From Clarkia xantiana subsp. parviflora (Eukaryota; Streptophyta; Magnoliopsida; Myrtales; Onagraceae): 64,000 nt of DNA. The stretch spans positions 14,176,166 to 14,240,165 of the forward strand of contig JAPTYO010000005.1 in the NCBI GenBank assembly GCA_036873135.1. The letters are read 5' to 3'. The notes under the pieces were generated by a model. That model ran no database searches and was not told the DNA's origin. It worked only from the letters and a program-made list of their open reading frames with translations. The position numbers and the translations under genes are program-made. Shown piece by piece: positions 1-10,085 of the stretch. The stretch's first letter is position 1. Each line of letters begins with the position of its first letter.

Positions 1-815
1 TCGGTCACCAAGGACACATGGCAGTAAGACTGGGTCTTGTGGCTCTCGTAGATAGTCTTCATGGTCTCCAAGTCCACAGAAGAGAACTCCCCAAAAGCAG
101 GCCAGCCGTCCGATCGGTCCTCATTCAGAACCGACCAGGTAACGTATCGATCCGTGATAAAGAAGTAGTGTTTGGCCCAATGAATCGCCGAATTATCGCT
201 CCGAACCACGAAACGAAGAGAAGTATTCCACTCAACCCCGCTCAACCCGAAATTAGCAAATTGGGAATCTTTGAGGGAAGGATAGCGAGTCACAAAACTC
301 GAGAAGCCTACCATCTTCTGATACTGAAATCAGAAGAAGCACCGAAACAAGACCAAGGAGTACTTCCAGGAGTACCACTGACATAGCACCCGGAAACCCA
401 CCCAGACGCGAATAGCACTGGGGGCAAGATTCACAGGGGAGATCCTAAAGAATCTACTCAATTCTACGAGCTCATCGCAGTAATGCAGGCGTAACCCAAA
501 CCGAATCTGGGAAGGATAGACAACAACCTTCCCCCTGGGAGGCTCTGTCACTGTCTGGCGAGTGTTTCCCAAAGAAGGGAGGAAGGGGTACAAAGGCTCG
601 TCTAAAGGACAAATGTCGCCTAAGGTGACATGCTCATTATAGTCGGACTTAGTCAAATAGTTCTCCGACAAGGCAGCGAGACCTAAATCAAAGGCAGTGA
701 GAAATTCCAAGCTCGAATCAGGCTCCGACCAATACCCTGGCTCAGCATCCGACTCCGAACTAATGCCAGGAATGAAAATAACGCGACGAACAGAGGGAAA
801 GGAAAACTTATTCAT
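1..815 (-). pseudogene. Antisense ORF of E0 (putative gypsy-type transposon domain), interrupted by a stop
   Basis: Reading on the minus strand from an ATG at 813-815, the protein aligns along its length with exon 1 of the intact antisense gene of E1. The shared core includes GLRLHYCDELVELSRF followed by SAIRVWVGFRVL and SLVLFRCFF (E1: GLRFPYCSDLVDLCSGY, NGIRVWTCFRVL, TLFRCFY). This resembles the plant 'putative gypsy type transposon' family (Pfam Transposase_28); that name is from memory and function is unknown. A TGA at 330-332 ends the frame right after FRCFF. The same frame then continues open to the window edge with further homology (HWAKHYFFITD versus HWKHHYFFVHD in E1), so a nonsense mutation interrupts an otherwise preserved ORF. 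An ORF start upstream of 815 (to 1106) is possible but not supported by the E1 homologue. Confidence 0.7.
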
Positions 816-2208
816 CCTTCGAAGGATATAGCGCTTCTTGCAAGTTTGTGTACGGGGGAACCACCACGAGTACAATACCTGTCTTAGCATGATGGGTGTT
901 AGGATAAGAAGATTTTCGAAAAATCCGGGCATACCCCGGCACCCGACAAGCAACAACCAAAGATTCAAAGGCACCCAATGAAGGTAATGAACACATTCTA
1001 AGGACACTACAACGAAAAAATCGGGCAATTTTGCTCGGATAAAAAATTGATTCCCAAGCAAAATTACGATCATGCCCCTCAATGGAAAGCAACATGCAAA
1101 TGGCATTACAACGTCAAATTCAAGCGGGAAAGATTCAAACGGCTAAAAATATTTCCCGAATCAACGGCTATCTACGGCAATCACATATTCGATCAAAAAT
1201 CGGCAATCAAGCATCGGAAAAAAATAATGGCAATTCAAGTATCGACATTTTGTACGGTAATGAAAGGGAAAAGGATTGGACCTTCGGAAAACCCGACCTG
1301 ATTCGATAAACGGGTCCGGAATTCGAACTTTCGGGTCGCCGGAAATCAAATTCTGCCGTCACCGGAGGCTGTCCTCCACCGCGCCGGAGCTGCCCTTCGC
1401 CCTCGCCGGACCTCGCCGGGCCAGGCGCCGCCTTCACCCGTGGCAGCCTCGTCGTCGTCCGCCGCGCTGGACCCACCTGGTCCTGGTCCTGGTCCACGCC
1501 GCCTCGCCCCGAGCGGCTGAATCACCCCGCCTCCGTCGCACCGCCCCGTGCCGCTGGTCCTTCCGTGCCCGAGCTGCTGGCCGGAATTCTTGCCCTTGCT
1601 GGAATTTCGGCCGGCCCCCTCCCTTGGTGTGCAAAATTTTCTCCATTGGCCTCCAAGTGTGGGAAAATGAGGAAAAGATGACAATGGTGGCTAAGTGAGG
1701 TAATTGCTTTACTCCTCTATATATTTGAAAAGGTGTAGGGTTTTTTAAAAGTGACATAATCACAACCCTCCATTTAAAATTAGAAGAGTTCTAAGGGTTA
1801 AAGGGAAAACTATCATCTTTACCTCCCTTAGACTATGGTTAGGCATATTTCCACCCAAGTTAACATCCTATAGGCATGTTTTTTAATATCATATACTTAG
1901 AAAAAAAAAGTTGGACCAAAATCGAAATTTTTCCCCGTATATGAGTATACTTTCCGAGTATAAGCTCGTGACGGTATTGGATTTATTATTTCCATCTCAG
2001 ACGGACACGTGCTTGGACACGTGTCCGTACTATTCTGACGTTTGCAATTCCTCTATCTTATAAGACAGGGGGTACAGTCAGAGACACACACCCATGGGTA
2101 AGTAAAGATTCCGACAAAAGGCAAAATCCCGGCTTCAAATTACGCGTGTCATACCATCCTAAAATAGAGTCAACCAAGGGTCAGGCCATTGGTTGACTCG
2201 GGGGCATG
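816..2208. other. Non-coding 3' interior of E0 (probable promoter/leader side of the antisense ORF)
   Basis: No supported gene. 1340-1620 is strongly GC-rich with CCGCCG/CGCCGGA-type low complexity. A similar GC-rich patch lies upstream of the antisense gene in E1 (about 6720-6890). Short ORFs here overlap on both strands and look composition-driven. The rest is AT-rich, up to the polypurine tract at about 2195-2208. Confidence 0.5.
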
Positions 2209-2887
2209 TGATGGATATACGCCCAATTTGAACACGTTGACTTCCGAATCGTTTTATTTTGATCACCCCGTTAATGATTATAAATCGAAACTTCGACCCA
2301 AACACCCCGCCGAAAGGCCAACGGTCCGGACGAGGCGAAATTACTCCCCTAGGGGAGATAGGGTCGGCCAACCCATCTCCCCTAGGGAGGGGTTGGGTGG
2401 CCACACCCAACCCCTACCCTTGGGGGTCGGATTTTCTCCCCGCCCCCAAGGGCCCTGACTCCGTTTCCCGACTCCCGCACTTAGATTATTTCCGCCAACA
2501 TCTCCATGCTTTAAGGTTTTAATTATGTGATCAAGGACTAATTAATTGTGTTTTAGGGTTAACGATGTCATTAAGCCACCTTAATGACACCGTTGCCTAT
2601 AAATACAACGTTTCCACCATTTATTTGATCATCTTGGCCACTTATGCAATTTTAGCTCTGGCATCTCTCTAGCTTTATCTCTCTAGAAGTATTGTACTGA
2701 CTTAGGCATCGGAGAGGGTTCATCAAGCACCCCCCTCCGTGCTTGATACTGCCCCTCTTGCAGGGCACGTGGAGAAGAAGGAAAGGAGCAGAGTGACTGA
2801 ACCCAAGAAGCACAGGATCCGTCAGTTCACCAGTGAGGAATAAGCTCTAGATCGACGACCTGTTGACCGAGGGCTTAGAACCTAACA
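2209..2887 (+). repeat. 3' LTR of E0
   Basis: The LTR begins TGATGGATATACGCC immediately after a polypurine tract and ends ...CTTAGAACCTAACA, followed by spacer. A TATA box (TATAAATA) is at 2598-2605. The TGATGGAT start is shared in style with the minus-strand start of the E1 LTR (TGATGGATAAATG), consistent with related Tat elements. Confidence 0.8.
2598..2605 (+). promoter_or_regulatory. TATA box in the E0 LTR
   Basis: TATAAATA lies about 390 bp into the 679-bp LTR in a GC-poor context, in sense with the element; this is the expected U3 promoter position. Confidence 0.5.
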
Positions 2888-5082
2888 GCCATGAACATTA
2901 TCCTTTTGATGTGCTTTGAATAAAAACTTTCTTTTGGCCAAAAAAATAAAAATAAAAAGATGCTTTTTTTTTTGGCCAAAAAAAAAAGATGCTTTTAATT
3001 AAAAAATCGTTAGTCTTTAAAATTGAAAAAAAAATATTTTAGCTAACACTTTATCTATTTAAACTGCTAGGTGTTAATGGAGATTATTCTAACCGTAGAT
3101 TAAATATATTACGTATATATATTCCTAGAACAAAGAAAATAAAATTAACTTAATCATACAACAAAAAAATTCTAAATTAATTTAACTGTGGAAAAAAAGT
3201 TATTTTATTGCATATTAGCCATCACTTTTTGGATCCATCTCTGTCTCAACTTTGCTTACGATGTTTTTCTTTTGCCGCCTTTAGTTTGTATGTGTCCTTC
3301 ACTTGATAGCGAAATACTCAACGTGTGTAATTTATTGGGGTGGGTTATTATTAGTAGGAAATTAACTAACAATTAGAAATGAGCTGGTTTGGTGTGATAG
3401 GATTAGGAATAAAATAATATTATATGAGTTGAAGGCTTGGGAAGGAAATAGAGGGTCCCGCTTTCTAGTTGGAACGTTAATGTGCATGACGTAAATATAT
3501 TGTCATCATGATGACTTCCTTTTCTACAAGGAGATTTATAAATAAAATATTGGTATTGTCTACGAGATTTTCATCTCAGTTAATAAAAAATAGAAAATTA
3601 TAATTAAGATGACTAAATAATAAAATAATTATTTACGGAAGAAGCTGCAATGTTACGATGTATTATACTTTATCATTTTTTTCTAAAATATAGTATTATT
3701 TTAATTATTTTGCTCCTTGTTACCAAAAATATCATTCACTCATCCGCTCTTTCGCTATGTTCAATCCAATTTCAAAATACTAGGTGCTATACCCGCGCAA
3801 CGCGCGGGCAAACTATATATTTTGTATATAATATTATACATATATGTAAATGAAATATCTAATAGACTATTTGGCCAAAAATATATATATAAGTATAACT
3901 TATCTTAGATTCTTAGTACAACGTGTAAATAATTTCTAATTTACAAATCAATTTTTAATGTGAAAATTATTTAAATAATATCTATTTACATAAGTTATTT
4001 TAATAAATTCCGTTACCAATTTTTTCTTTTAATAAATCCACAGATGTGTATATTGTTTTCATATACGATGAAATAATTTAATATGGTTTCACGTAAGTAC
4101 AAACTAATAATACCTATATAGAAACTGGCTCAGCACTTTAATTTACATTAAGTTATAGTGCAAAAATATTTGAGTTATTGTTGATAAAATATATTTAATT
4201 AATATAAAATTACATAAATGGTTTCAATTAGACTATATTATTTATATAATTCTTTAGCTATAAAGTCTTTCAAAATTGTTTATTTATTATTTAGTTATTA
4301 TCTGGCTAGACGTTAAAAACACAGTTTTTTTTTAAAGCGTGTTAAATCTCGACGTTAATTGAAATAAATAGTTTGGAAAAAAAAACTGAAAAAGTAAAGC
4401 TATAAAAAAAACTATAAAGAAGAATTAGATAAATGATGTTTTTGGAAATATAGAAAAGATCTTTAGGAAGGAAGAATGGAAAGTTAAAAATGACGTGGGT
4501 GTGGGTGTGGGTGTGTCCCAATTTCGGTCCTAGTCTCTTGACAATTTTCAGTCCCAATCTCTTAGATTAAAAGCAAATCCTACAACAAAAGCAAAAAGTA
4601 GTAAAAGTTTGAGAAAAAAATAATATAACCTCGGCCCAGTCCAGTAGTTATTAGGTCAAATACCCAAGTCATCACTAATCTGAAATCCAACATTGTCTTT
4701 ATCGAAATTGAGTTAATCAATTTCCCTTTATCTTCTTCTTTCCTAAAGGCGGTTCACCACTGCAAGGTTTCCATGGCTTATGTATTTCTTGGTCTAGGTA
4801 AAAGTTGCATGTCACCAGATCCTACTTCCTTAATTAGATATGGCTTCTTGGCAGCATGAGGTCTCGGAGGTGCCTTAGACGTCAGAGCAGGTGGAATTTG
4901 GAAAATAATCTGTCAAATATGGACCCGAAACCTGCAGATATTGGTTCGGAATAGCGATACTTCTTTTCTGGGTTCGAAAAATCTGAGTACGCAGAAGGCC
5001 ACATCAGAAAGGAGAAGACGGATGGTAAAGCAGTGTATTGGCTGGGAAATATCGACTGTCAGTGTGAAGATATTCGTTGCTG
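2888..5082. other. AT-rich spacer without a recognisable gene
   Basis: Very AT-rich sequence with A/T homopolymers and a short tandem duplication of a GGCCAAAAAA...GATGCTTTT unit near 2935-2998. Short ORFs (for example 3188-3376, 3650-3853, 4342-4557) have no recognisable motif and composition typical of AT-rich noise. It contains a Helitron end at 3780 and, at 4880-5087, a stretch that might once have been coding. Confidence 0.5.
3780..3808 (-). mobile_element. Helitron-type 3' terminus (hairpin plus CTAG)
   Basis: On the minus strand a perfect 7-bp stem (CCCGCGC with loop GTT and GCGCGGG; 3792-3808 on the plus strand) is followed after eight bases by CTAG and then T. A GC-rich hairpin a few bases before a terminal CTRR, inserted between A and T, is the classical Helitron 3' end. 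The body would extend to the right into the AT-rich spacer; its 5' TC end was not identified. No Rep/helicase coding sequence is visible, so it would be non-autonomous. Confidence 0.6.
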
Positions 5083-5087
5083 GGAGG
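4880..5087 (+). other. Possible old coding remnant disrupted by E1
   Basis: Just left of the E1 insertion one plus-strand frame is open from about 4968 into the LTR boundary and reads protein-like (GFEKSEYAEGH, KAVYWLGNIDCQCED). If E1 and one TSD copy are removed, the frame continues about ten codons into 16408 onwards before a stop. I do not recognise a family, an upstream in-frame TAG is present, and this may be chance. Confidence 0.15.
5083..5087. repeat. Target site duplication of E1, left copy
   Basis: GGAGG here matches GGAGG at 16403-16407 on the far side of the right LTR; 5 bp is the usual Gypsy duplication size. Confidence 0.85.
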
Positions 5088-5406
5088 TGTTGCGTCCGGG
5101 ACGACTCGGGTCGCTAGGACGCGTCTGAGGTTGTGTGGGTTAGAACCCTTCTGTCGGAGGTTGTGACCCGGCAAGGTTGTGACCCGGTGACTCTGCGTCT
5201 TGAGCGTCGGATCCTGCGCAAGGGACCAATGCTAGCACGGAGAGGGGGGGGGGGTGGTGCTAGCGGAGCCCTCTCCGATGCTTAAGTTACTATAGTGGCA
5301 AAAGGGTAATTTTCTAGAGAGAGAAAGTTCTAGAGAGAAGTCAGAGCTCAAAATACCAAAGTTGGGCAAATGAGAGAGTGAGTGAAAATGGGTGGCCAAG
5401 GTCTCC

Positions 5407-5414
5407 TATTTATA
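5407..5414 (-). promoter_or_regulatory. TATA box in the left E1 LTR
   Basis: TATAAATA on the minus strand, duplicated at 15865-15872 in the right LTR. The right copy would drive the genomic RNA. Confidence 0.5.
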
Positions 5415-5632
5415 GGCTTCCTTGAGACCGGACCCGGTTTTGGAGCGGTTCGACGACGGTTCAAGAAGACAAACGGGAACCGTCATCCACATTGGTAATG
5501 CATGATCTTGACTTCTCTATACGTAACGGCGATCGCGGACACGGTAATCGCGGATTCGACAATCGCGCAATACCCATGGCGGAACTCGGACCTCGTCGAA
5601 ATTGGGCGATTCGACGAGGTCCGGGTTGCCGT

Positions 5633-5880
5633 GCGATCCGGACCTCCGGATTGCGCAATCCGGAGGTCCGGATTGCACAATCCGGAGGTCCGGATTGCAC
5701 AATCCGGACCTCCGGATTGCATGCAATCCGGACCGGATTGCTGCAATCCGGACGTCCGGATTGCTTGCAACCCGGACGTCCGGGTTGCTGCAACCCGGAC
5801 GTCCGGGTTGCTGCAACCCGGACATCCGGGTTGCGGCAATCCGGACCTCCGGATTGCACCGCAATCCGGATGTCCGGTCC
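5633..5880. repeat. Array of tandem perfect palindromes in the left E1 LTR
   Basis: About ten units of 22 bp sit head to tail with 0-3 bp between them. Each has ten-base arms GCAATCCGGA and TCCGGATTGC around a variable dinucleotide (CC, GG, CG, CA). Several units carry GCAACCCGGA with the matching TCCGGGTTGC, so both arms changed together. One shortened unit lacks the centre. The right LTR has about seven units (16091-16274). Long overlapping ORFs here on both strands are an artefact of the repeat. Confidence 0.9.
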
Positions 5881-6010
5881 GGTCACGCGTAAATGCGTTT
5901 CCGGACCGTTTTGACCCTTGGGAGGCGTTTTTCGAGACGAGATGTAATTTTTGACGTGTTTGCGAGGTCCGAAGCGTAAATACGAACCCGAATTGGACAT
6001 TTATCCATCA

Positions 6011-6024
6011 CTTGCCCCCGAGTC
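6011..6024 (-). other. Polypurine tract of E1
   Basis: The minus strand reads GACTCGGGGGCAAG directly before the LTR start. The same tract occurs next to the LTRs of E0 and E7. It primes plus-strand DNA synthesis. Confidence 0.7.
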
Positions 6025-7305
6025 AAGAAACGTTTTAGAACCTTTCTTGACTCTATTTTAAGTTAGGATACTTGTCCAATTTGAGTCTGACGCTAACCTT
6101 TCGATTTTGATCGACGATCGGGTGCAGACATCTTGATTCCGTCCGTCGCTTGATTTTTTGGCCGAACGACTTTATTTCCTGTCACTATGGTTAGTGCGAT
6201 GGGAAATACATATGTACGAATATGATCGTCATAGGGGACGCGAGTAAACAGTAATGCATTTGTGCGGGAGTGCGTCTATCAACATGTATGTAAGAATAAT
6301 GGACGCGGCAAGATCGAAAATATAAATTGTATGTTTCTAAAATTGCTAAGTGATTTTCAAATCATGAGTCATGCGAGCGTGACGTGCGAATGATGTCAAG
6401 ATATGTATGAGAGTAAATATCTTGAGAGGAGGGGATAGAGTATACCGTAAGGCTTTTAGTCTTGTGTGTAGATGAGCTAATCCCCAATCCTTATCCGCAA
6501 AGCATCTTCTTAGGGATTGATAAACACTCATATTCTCACTTATCCCTCCCACACCTTGGGAGCTTCTAATTTCAGCCCACTTGCAGGTAATTTACTTCTC
6601 CTTTCCCGGAATTACCTTTGTGCTCAAAGTTTCTTTGCCGTCGTGGAGCTTAAATACGTTTTGATAGTTTTGAGTCTGATTTTATGCTCGTTTCTGGAAA
6701 TTGACACCACCAATCGACTCGTTTCGTCGCAACGATTCCAGCGGCACCTTCGGATTCTCCAGGGGACGTCACACGCGCCCTCACGCGCCGCCGCGAGTGG
6801 TGGAGCTTCGCCGGAGCGTGAGCCCCACGCGCCGCCTTCCCGACCTCGCCTCACTTCGAGCCTTACCTTCCCGAAATCGTCTCGACGAGAGGAATCCATT
6901 GTGATATCTTTCGTCCTGCTTTGAGGTAATTTAAAAACCTCAATTTAAAAAGAAGCTTCGGCCTGAGTTCGGGGTATCGCCGGATTGTCGTTTTTCTAAG
7001 TTATTTTTCGTCGTTGCCGTATAGAGCTGCTTGTTGATGCTTGCACGTTGAATAATCGCCGATTGATTTCCATAATCATTATTGTTAGTTCATAACTTAG
7101 ACGATTTTTGCCTTTGCGGATATTTGGGATGGAATTCTCCGTTCGGACATAGTGCCCATCGATGTTGATACGCGCGTTGATGTTTGTATCGTTGATTATT
7201 GCCTGCGAATATGCTAAAACACTTAGAAAATAATCTTTATGATATTTAATGTTTGTTACCATAGATGACGTCGTATGAGCTTTGTCGACGTGTATGTGTG
7301 TGTTT
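6025..7305 (+). other. 3' interior of E1; upstream/leader region of the antisense gene
   Basis: No sense-strand gene. For the antisense gene it is the upstream region. It has a CG-rich patch at about 6720-6890. A possible 5' leader intron starts near 6926 (GAG then GTAATTT) and would end at the acceptor TTTCTTTGCAG at 7680, which would place the 66-bp array inside it. The intron is inferred from splice motifs only. Confidence 0.4.
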
Positions 7306-7640
7306 ATGAAAACACTTAGAGAATATTTTTCCTCTTGTTGACGCGTAGCCTTGTCGTCATGTACGTACGTACATGGAAATACTTAGAAAATATTTTCTCC
7401 TTGTCGACGAGCAACCTTGTCGACATGTACGTACGTACGTGGAAACACTTAGAAAATATTTTCTTCTTGTCGACGAGCAACCTTGTCGACATGTACGTAC
7501 GTACGTGGAAACACTTAGAAAATATTTTCTTCTTGTCGACGAGCAACCTTGTCGACATGTGCGTACGTACATGGAAACACTTAGAAAATATTTTCTTCTT
7601 GTCGACGAGCAACCTTGTCGACATGTGCGTACGTACGCGT
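7306..7640. repeat. 66-bp tandem repeats, five units
   Basis: The motif ACTTAGAAAATATTTTCTTC recurs at 7314, 7381, 7447, 7513 and 7579, a 66-bp period; the first unit is diverged. Each regular unit holds a 7-bp inverted repeat (TGTCGAC and GTCGACA) and an ACGTACGT palindrome. Because 66 is divisible by three, ORFs of about 100 codons appear on both strands; I do not treat them as genes. Confidence 0.9.
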
Positions 7641-7739
7641 TAATACCGATACGCGCATTGACGTTGATTGTTTCTTTGCAGGTTGTGAGGTTGTAGCAAT
7701 TCCTTGTGGAGCTGCCTTCCTTTTGGACGCGTTGGTATA

Positions 7740-10085
7740 ATGAGTAAGTCTGTCACCCCTTTATCGCAGACTCCCTTTACTTCCGATATAGAGGACGACT
7801 TGGACGTTGGTCCGGTTTTACCGGCAGATAGTGTTTTGGATACTGACGGGGGTGTAGCTGGTGGGGTATCTCCTCCTGGAGAGTTTGAGGCATTGGTTGG
7901 GTATCATACTAACCGCCTGGATAGATCCTTGTTCACTTTGTATGCTAGCGCTTCAGGGCTTGATGCTTGCACCGAAGCCTTTTACCCTTTCGAGGTACTT
8001 CCTGATAGTAGTCTAGGGGATGCTACTCCTCCACCCGCGGATTTATCTGTCGTGTACACATCACACGTTAGGGAGGGTTTGCGGTTTCCGTACTGCTCTG
8101 ATTTGGTTGATCTTTGTAGTGGTTATGGAATTTCCCCTTTAGATCTTACGCCTAATGGGATTCGAGTATGGACTTGCTTCAGAGTGTTGCTTCATCAGCA
8201 GTCCTGGAGTTACTCTCGCACTCTCTTTCGCTGTTTTTACCAGCTTAGGAGTTCAGATTCAGCGGGCTTGTGTGGCGTGAGAGTTCGTTGGCCGAACTTA
8301 CAAGGCGACGGTTTTGAAGAACTTGGGCTTGGAGAAGCCAAGTGGGATCCTAGCTATCGACTGGTCGCTACTGCGGATCGGTCTGCTGATCACTGGAAGC
8401 ATCATTATTTCTTTGTTCATGATGCGGGGACGACTTGGGACGTTGAGTATATTCAGAAGTTTGATCCTGCACCTACTTTTCGGGAGCTTTCACTGTCGGA
8501 TAAAGAAGTGATAAAACAGATATACCGTTGTCAACAATCGCGCAGCTTCACTTGCTCACTGCGTGCGTCTGATCAGGAATTGATTGATGCAGGGATCCAT
8601 GTGCTCCCTTCTGCAGCTTCGGTATGTTTGATCATTTTTGTAACTTTTTCCGTGTTGTACTGTAGGTTGGTTTGACGGAAAAAGCTCGTCTTTGCAGACG
8701 GCTGCCGCTCGTAAGATTGCTTCTAGCGGGAGGATTGTTACCCCTCTCGTTTCCGGAGTATCAGCGACTTCTGGACGTGGTGCAGGTAGATAGCTTCCTG
8801 AAGGAGCAATCTTTTATTTTGTTGATCGGGTTGTGACTTTTTGTTATTTGCAGGTCGCACAGCGCTAGTCACTGATCGCGTCGTTGCTGCGCCAGACTCT
8901 TCAAAACGGTCCACCGCTGGGACGCGTTCTTCGAGTGGTTCAAAGCGTCCGAAGACTACTGCGACCGCCCCAACTCCTTCCTGCCATAAAGGGAAGGGGA
9001 TTGGTAGTAGCGAGGATGTGTTGGCTGCCCCCCGCTCGAAGGAGCGGTCCGCGGTGGAGCGTTCTCATCCTTCTGGTATAAGCTGAACATTTTGTTTTAT
9101 ATCCTTTTATGCTTTATACTTGGTTTTTTGTATAACGCTGCCTGTTTTCCATGTAGCGATCCCACCGCTTGGGCGTGCAGATTTGCTTCGTCCTTTGGAT
9201 GGAGATATTTCAGATGGTAAGTGGATGCCATACGTGGCGGGAGGTGTTACTTTTCCCAAGGATTCCCAGATGAGCATGCCTGAAATCGGCGTGCGTGTTC
9301 TTCGACGCTCCATTCCTCCTGGAGATCGAGTTGTCCGGCCCTCGAGCGACGAGGAGGCGCGGGCATTTGTTGAGAGATCACTGTCTGGATTTGCTCCAGT
9401 GAGTATCTCTTTATTTTCTTTTTCTGTGTTCGTTGCCCCCGAATATATATGTTTATTGTATCTTTATTCTCAGGTTGTTTCCGACATGGTACATATGGCC
9501 TCTTTCATGTTAGAGCTTGTTCAGGAGAACCGTGCCATTGCTGACAGAGCTGCCGCTTTGTCCAAAGAGCTTCAGGGGGCCAAAGATGAAGTGCGTCGTC
9601 TTTCCTTGAAGAAGACGGATTTTGATGCTCGTTATGAGGCTGATCATGCTAGCGTTATTCAGCTTGAATCCGAGAATGCTGCCATTGAGAAGGTGATTTC
9701 GGATAACGTAGGCAAGCACAAGGTTGCCTGTCGGGAGGTTCGAGAGGTAGAGATGAAGGCTGGAATTGAAGAAGGACTTAGAAAGTTCTCCTCTACTCCT
9801 GGATTTGATAGTGCAGTTACTATTGCTGCTATAGCGAAGGCCACTCCTATGCTCAGCGAGTTTGCCGAGGATTTTATTCGTAGAGTGAACATTCTTGCTC
9901 CTGGCTTTCCCTTTGACAGGTTGGGGCCATATGCGGAGTCCGCTGTTAGGCAAGTGGCCGAGCTTCGTCGCCTAGATGCTGCAACATCTGATTTTGCGTT
10001 TTTGTTTGGAGAAGATGGTGGCGGCACTAGTGTGCAACATTTGCCTGTTCCACTTAGCCCTGACAGGGATGATGGACTTCTTTGA
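7740..10085 (+). CDS. Spliced antisense gene of E1, five exons, 681 aa
   Basis: It lies opposite to gag. Exons are 7740-8621, 8698-8785, 8854-9075, 9157-9398 and 9474-10085. The four introns (76, 68, 81, 75 bp) are all GT-AG and AT/T-rich, and joining them gives one open frame with phases 0, 1, 1, 0 and a stop at 10083-10085. The start is ATG 7740 (MSKSVTPLSQ). Residues about 103-168 match the E0 antisense ORF and resemble the plant 'putative gypsy type transposon' family (Pfam Transposase_28). Residues about 295-395 are low complexity, rich in Ser/Lys/Arg/Ala (NLS-like SKRPKTT). About 490-580 looks like coiled coil (LELVQENRAIADRAAALSKEL). No catalytic motif is recognised. Antisense ORFs are known in Tat-lineage elements; their role is unknown. 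The splice model comes from motifs and phase only. Confidence 0.8.
8622..8697 (+). other. Intron 1 of the antisense gene
   Basis: GTATGTTTGATC...TTTGCAG, 76 bp, phase 0. An earlier acceptor (TGTAG at 8665) is also open, but gives a less protein-like exon 2. With the 8697 acceptor, exon 2 reads TAAARKIASSGRI. Confidence 0.65.
8786..8853 (+). other. Intron 2 of the antisense gene
   Basis: GTAGATAGC...TTATTTGCAG, 68 bp, phase 1. It contains in-frame stops, so splicing (or a break) is needed to connect the flanking open frames. Confidence 0.65.
9076..9156 (+). other. Intron 3 of the antisense gene
   Basis: GTATAAGCTGA...TTCCATGTAG, 81 bp, phase 1, containing a frame stop (TGA) shortly after the donor. 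Confidence 0.65.
9399..9473 (+). other. Intron 4 of the antisense gene
   Basis: GTGAGTATCTC...TTATTCTCAG, 75 bp, phase 0. It is 75 bp and stop-free, so intron retention would also be readable (25 extra residues). Confidence 0.6.

Larger units (their letters stand above)
1..2887 (+). mobile_element. E0: 3' end of a Tat-like Ty3/Gypsy LTR retrotransposon
   Basis: The element runs in from the left of the window. A purine-rich tract (GACTCGGGGGCATG, about 2195-2208) directly precedes a 679-bp LTR with TG...CA ends, so this is the downstream end of a plus-strand element. The ORF before the LTR lies on the opposite strand and is homologous to the antisense gene of E1 at 7740-10085. The shared layout (antisense ORF between coding region and 3' LTR) is established for Tat-lineage elements such as Grande and Retand. 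No gag or pol of E0 is inside the window. The target duplication cannot be checked because the 5' end is outside; the five bases after the LTR are GCCAT. Confidence 0.8.
5088..6010 (-). repeat. 3' LTR of E1 (left copy, 923 bp)
   Basis: Plus-strand ends are TGTTGCGTCC...TTATCCATCA. On the minus strand it starts TGATGGATAAATG after a tract reading GACTCGGGGGCAAG. A minus-strand TATA box (TATAAATA) is at 5407-5414. It is 67 bp longer than the right LTR because its internal palindrome array (5633-5880) has more units. Confidence 0.9.

Noticed and set aside
5461..6000. Six overlapping ORFs in the E1 LTR (and 15919-16392)
   Set aside because: They cover the palindrome array, which reads open on both strands; the LTR is non-coding.
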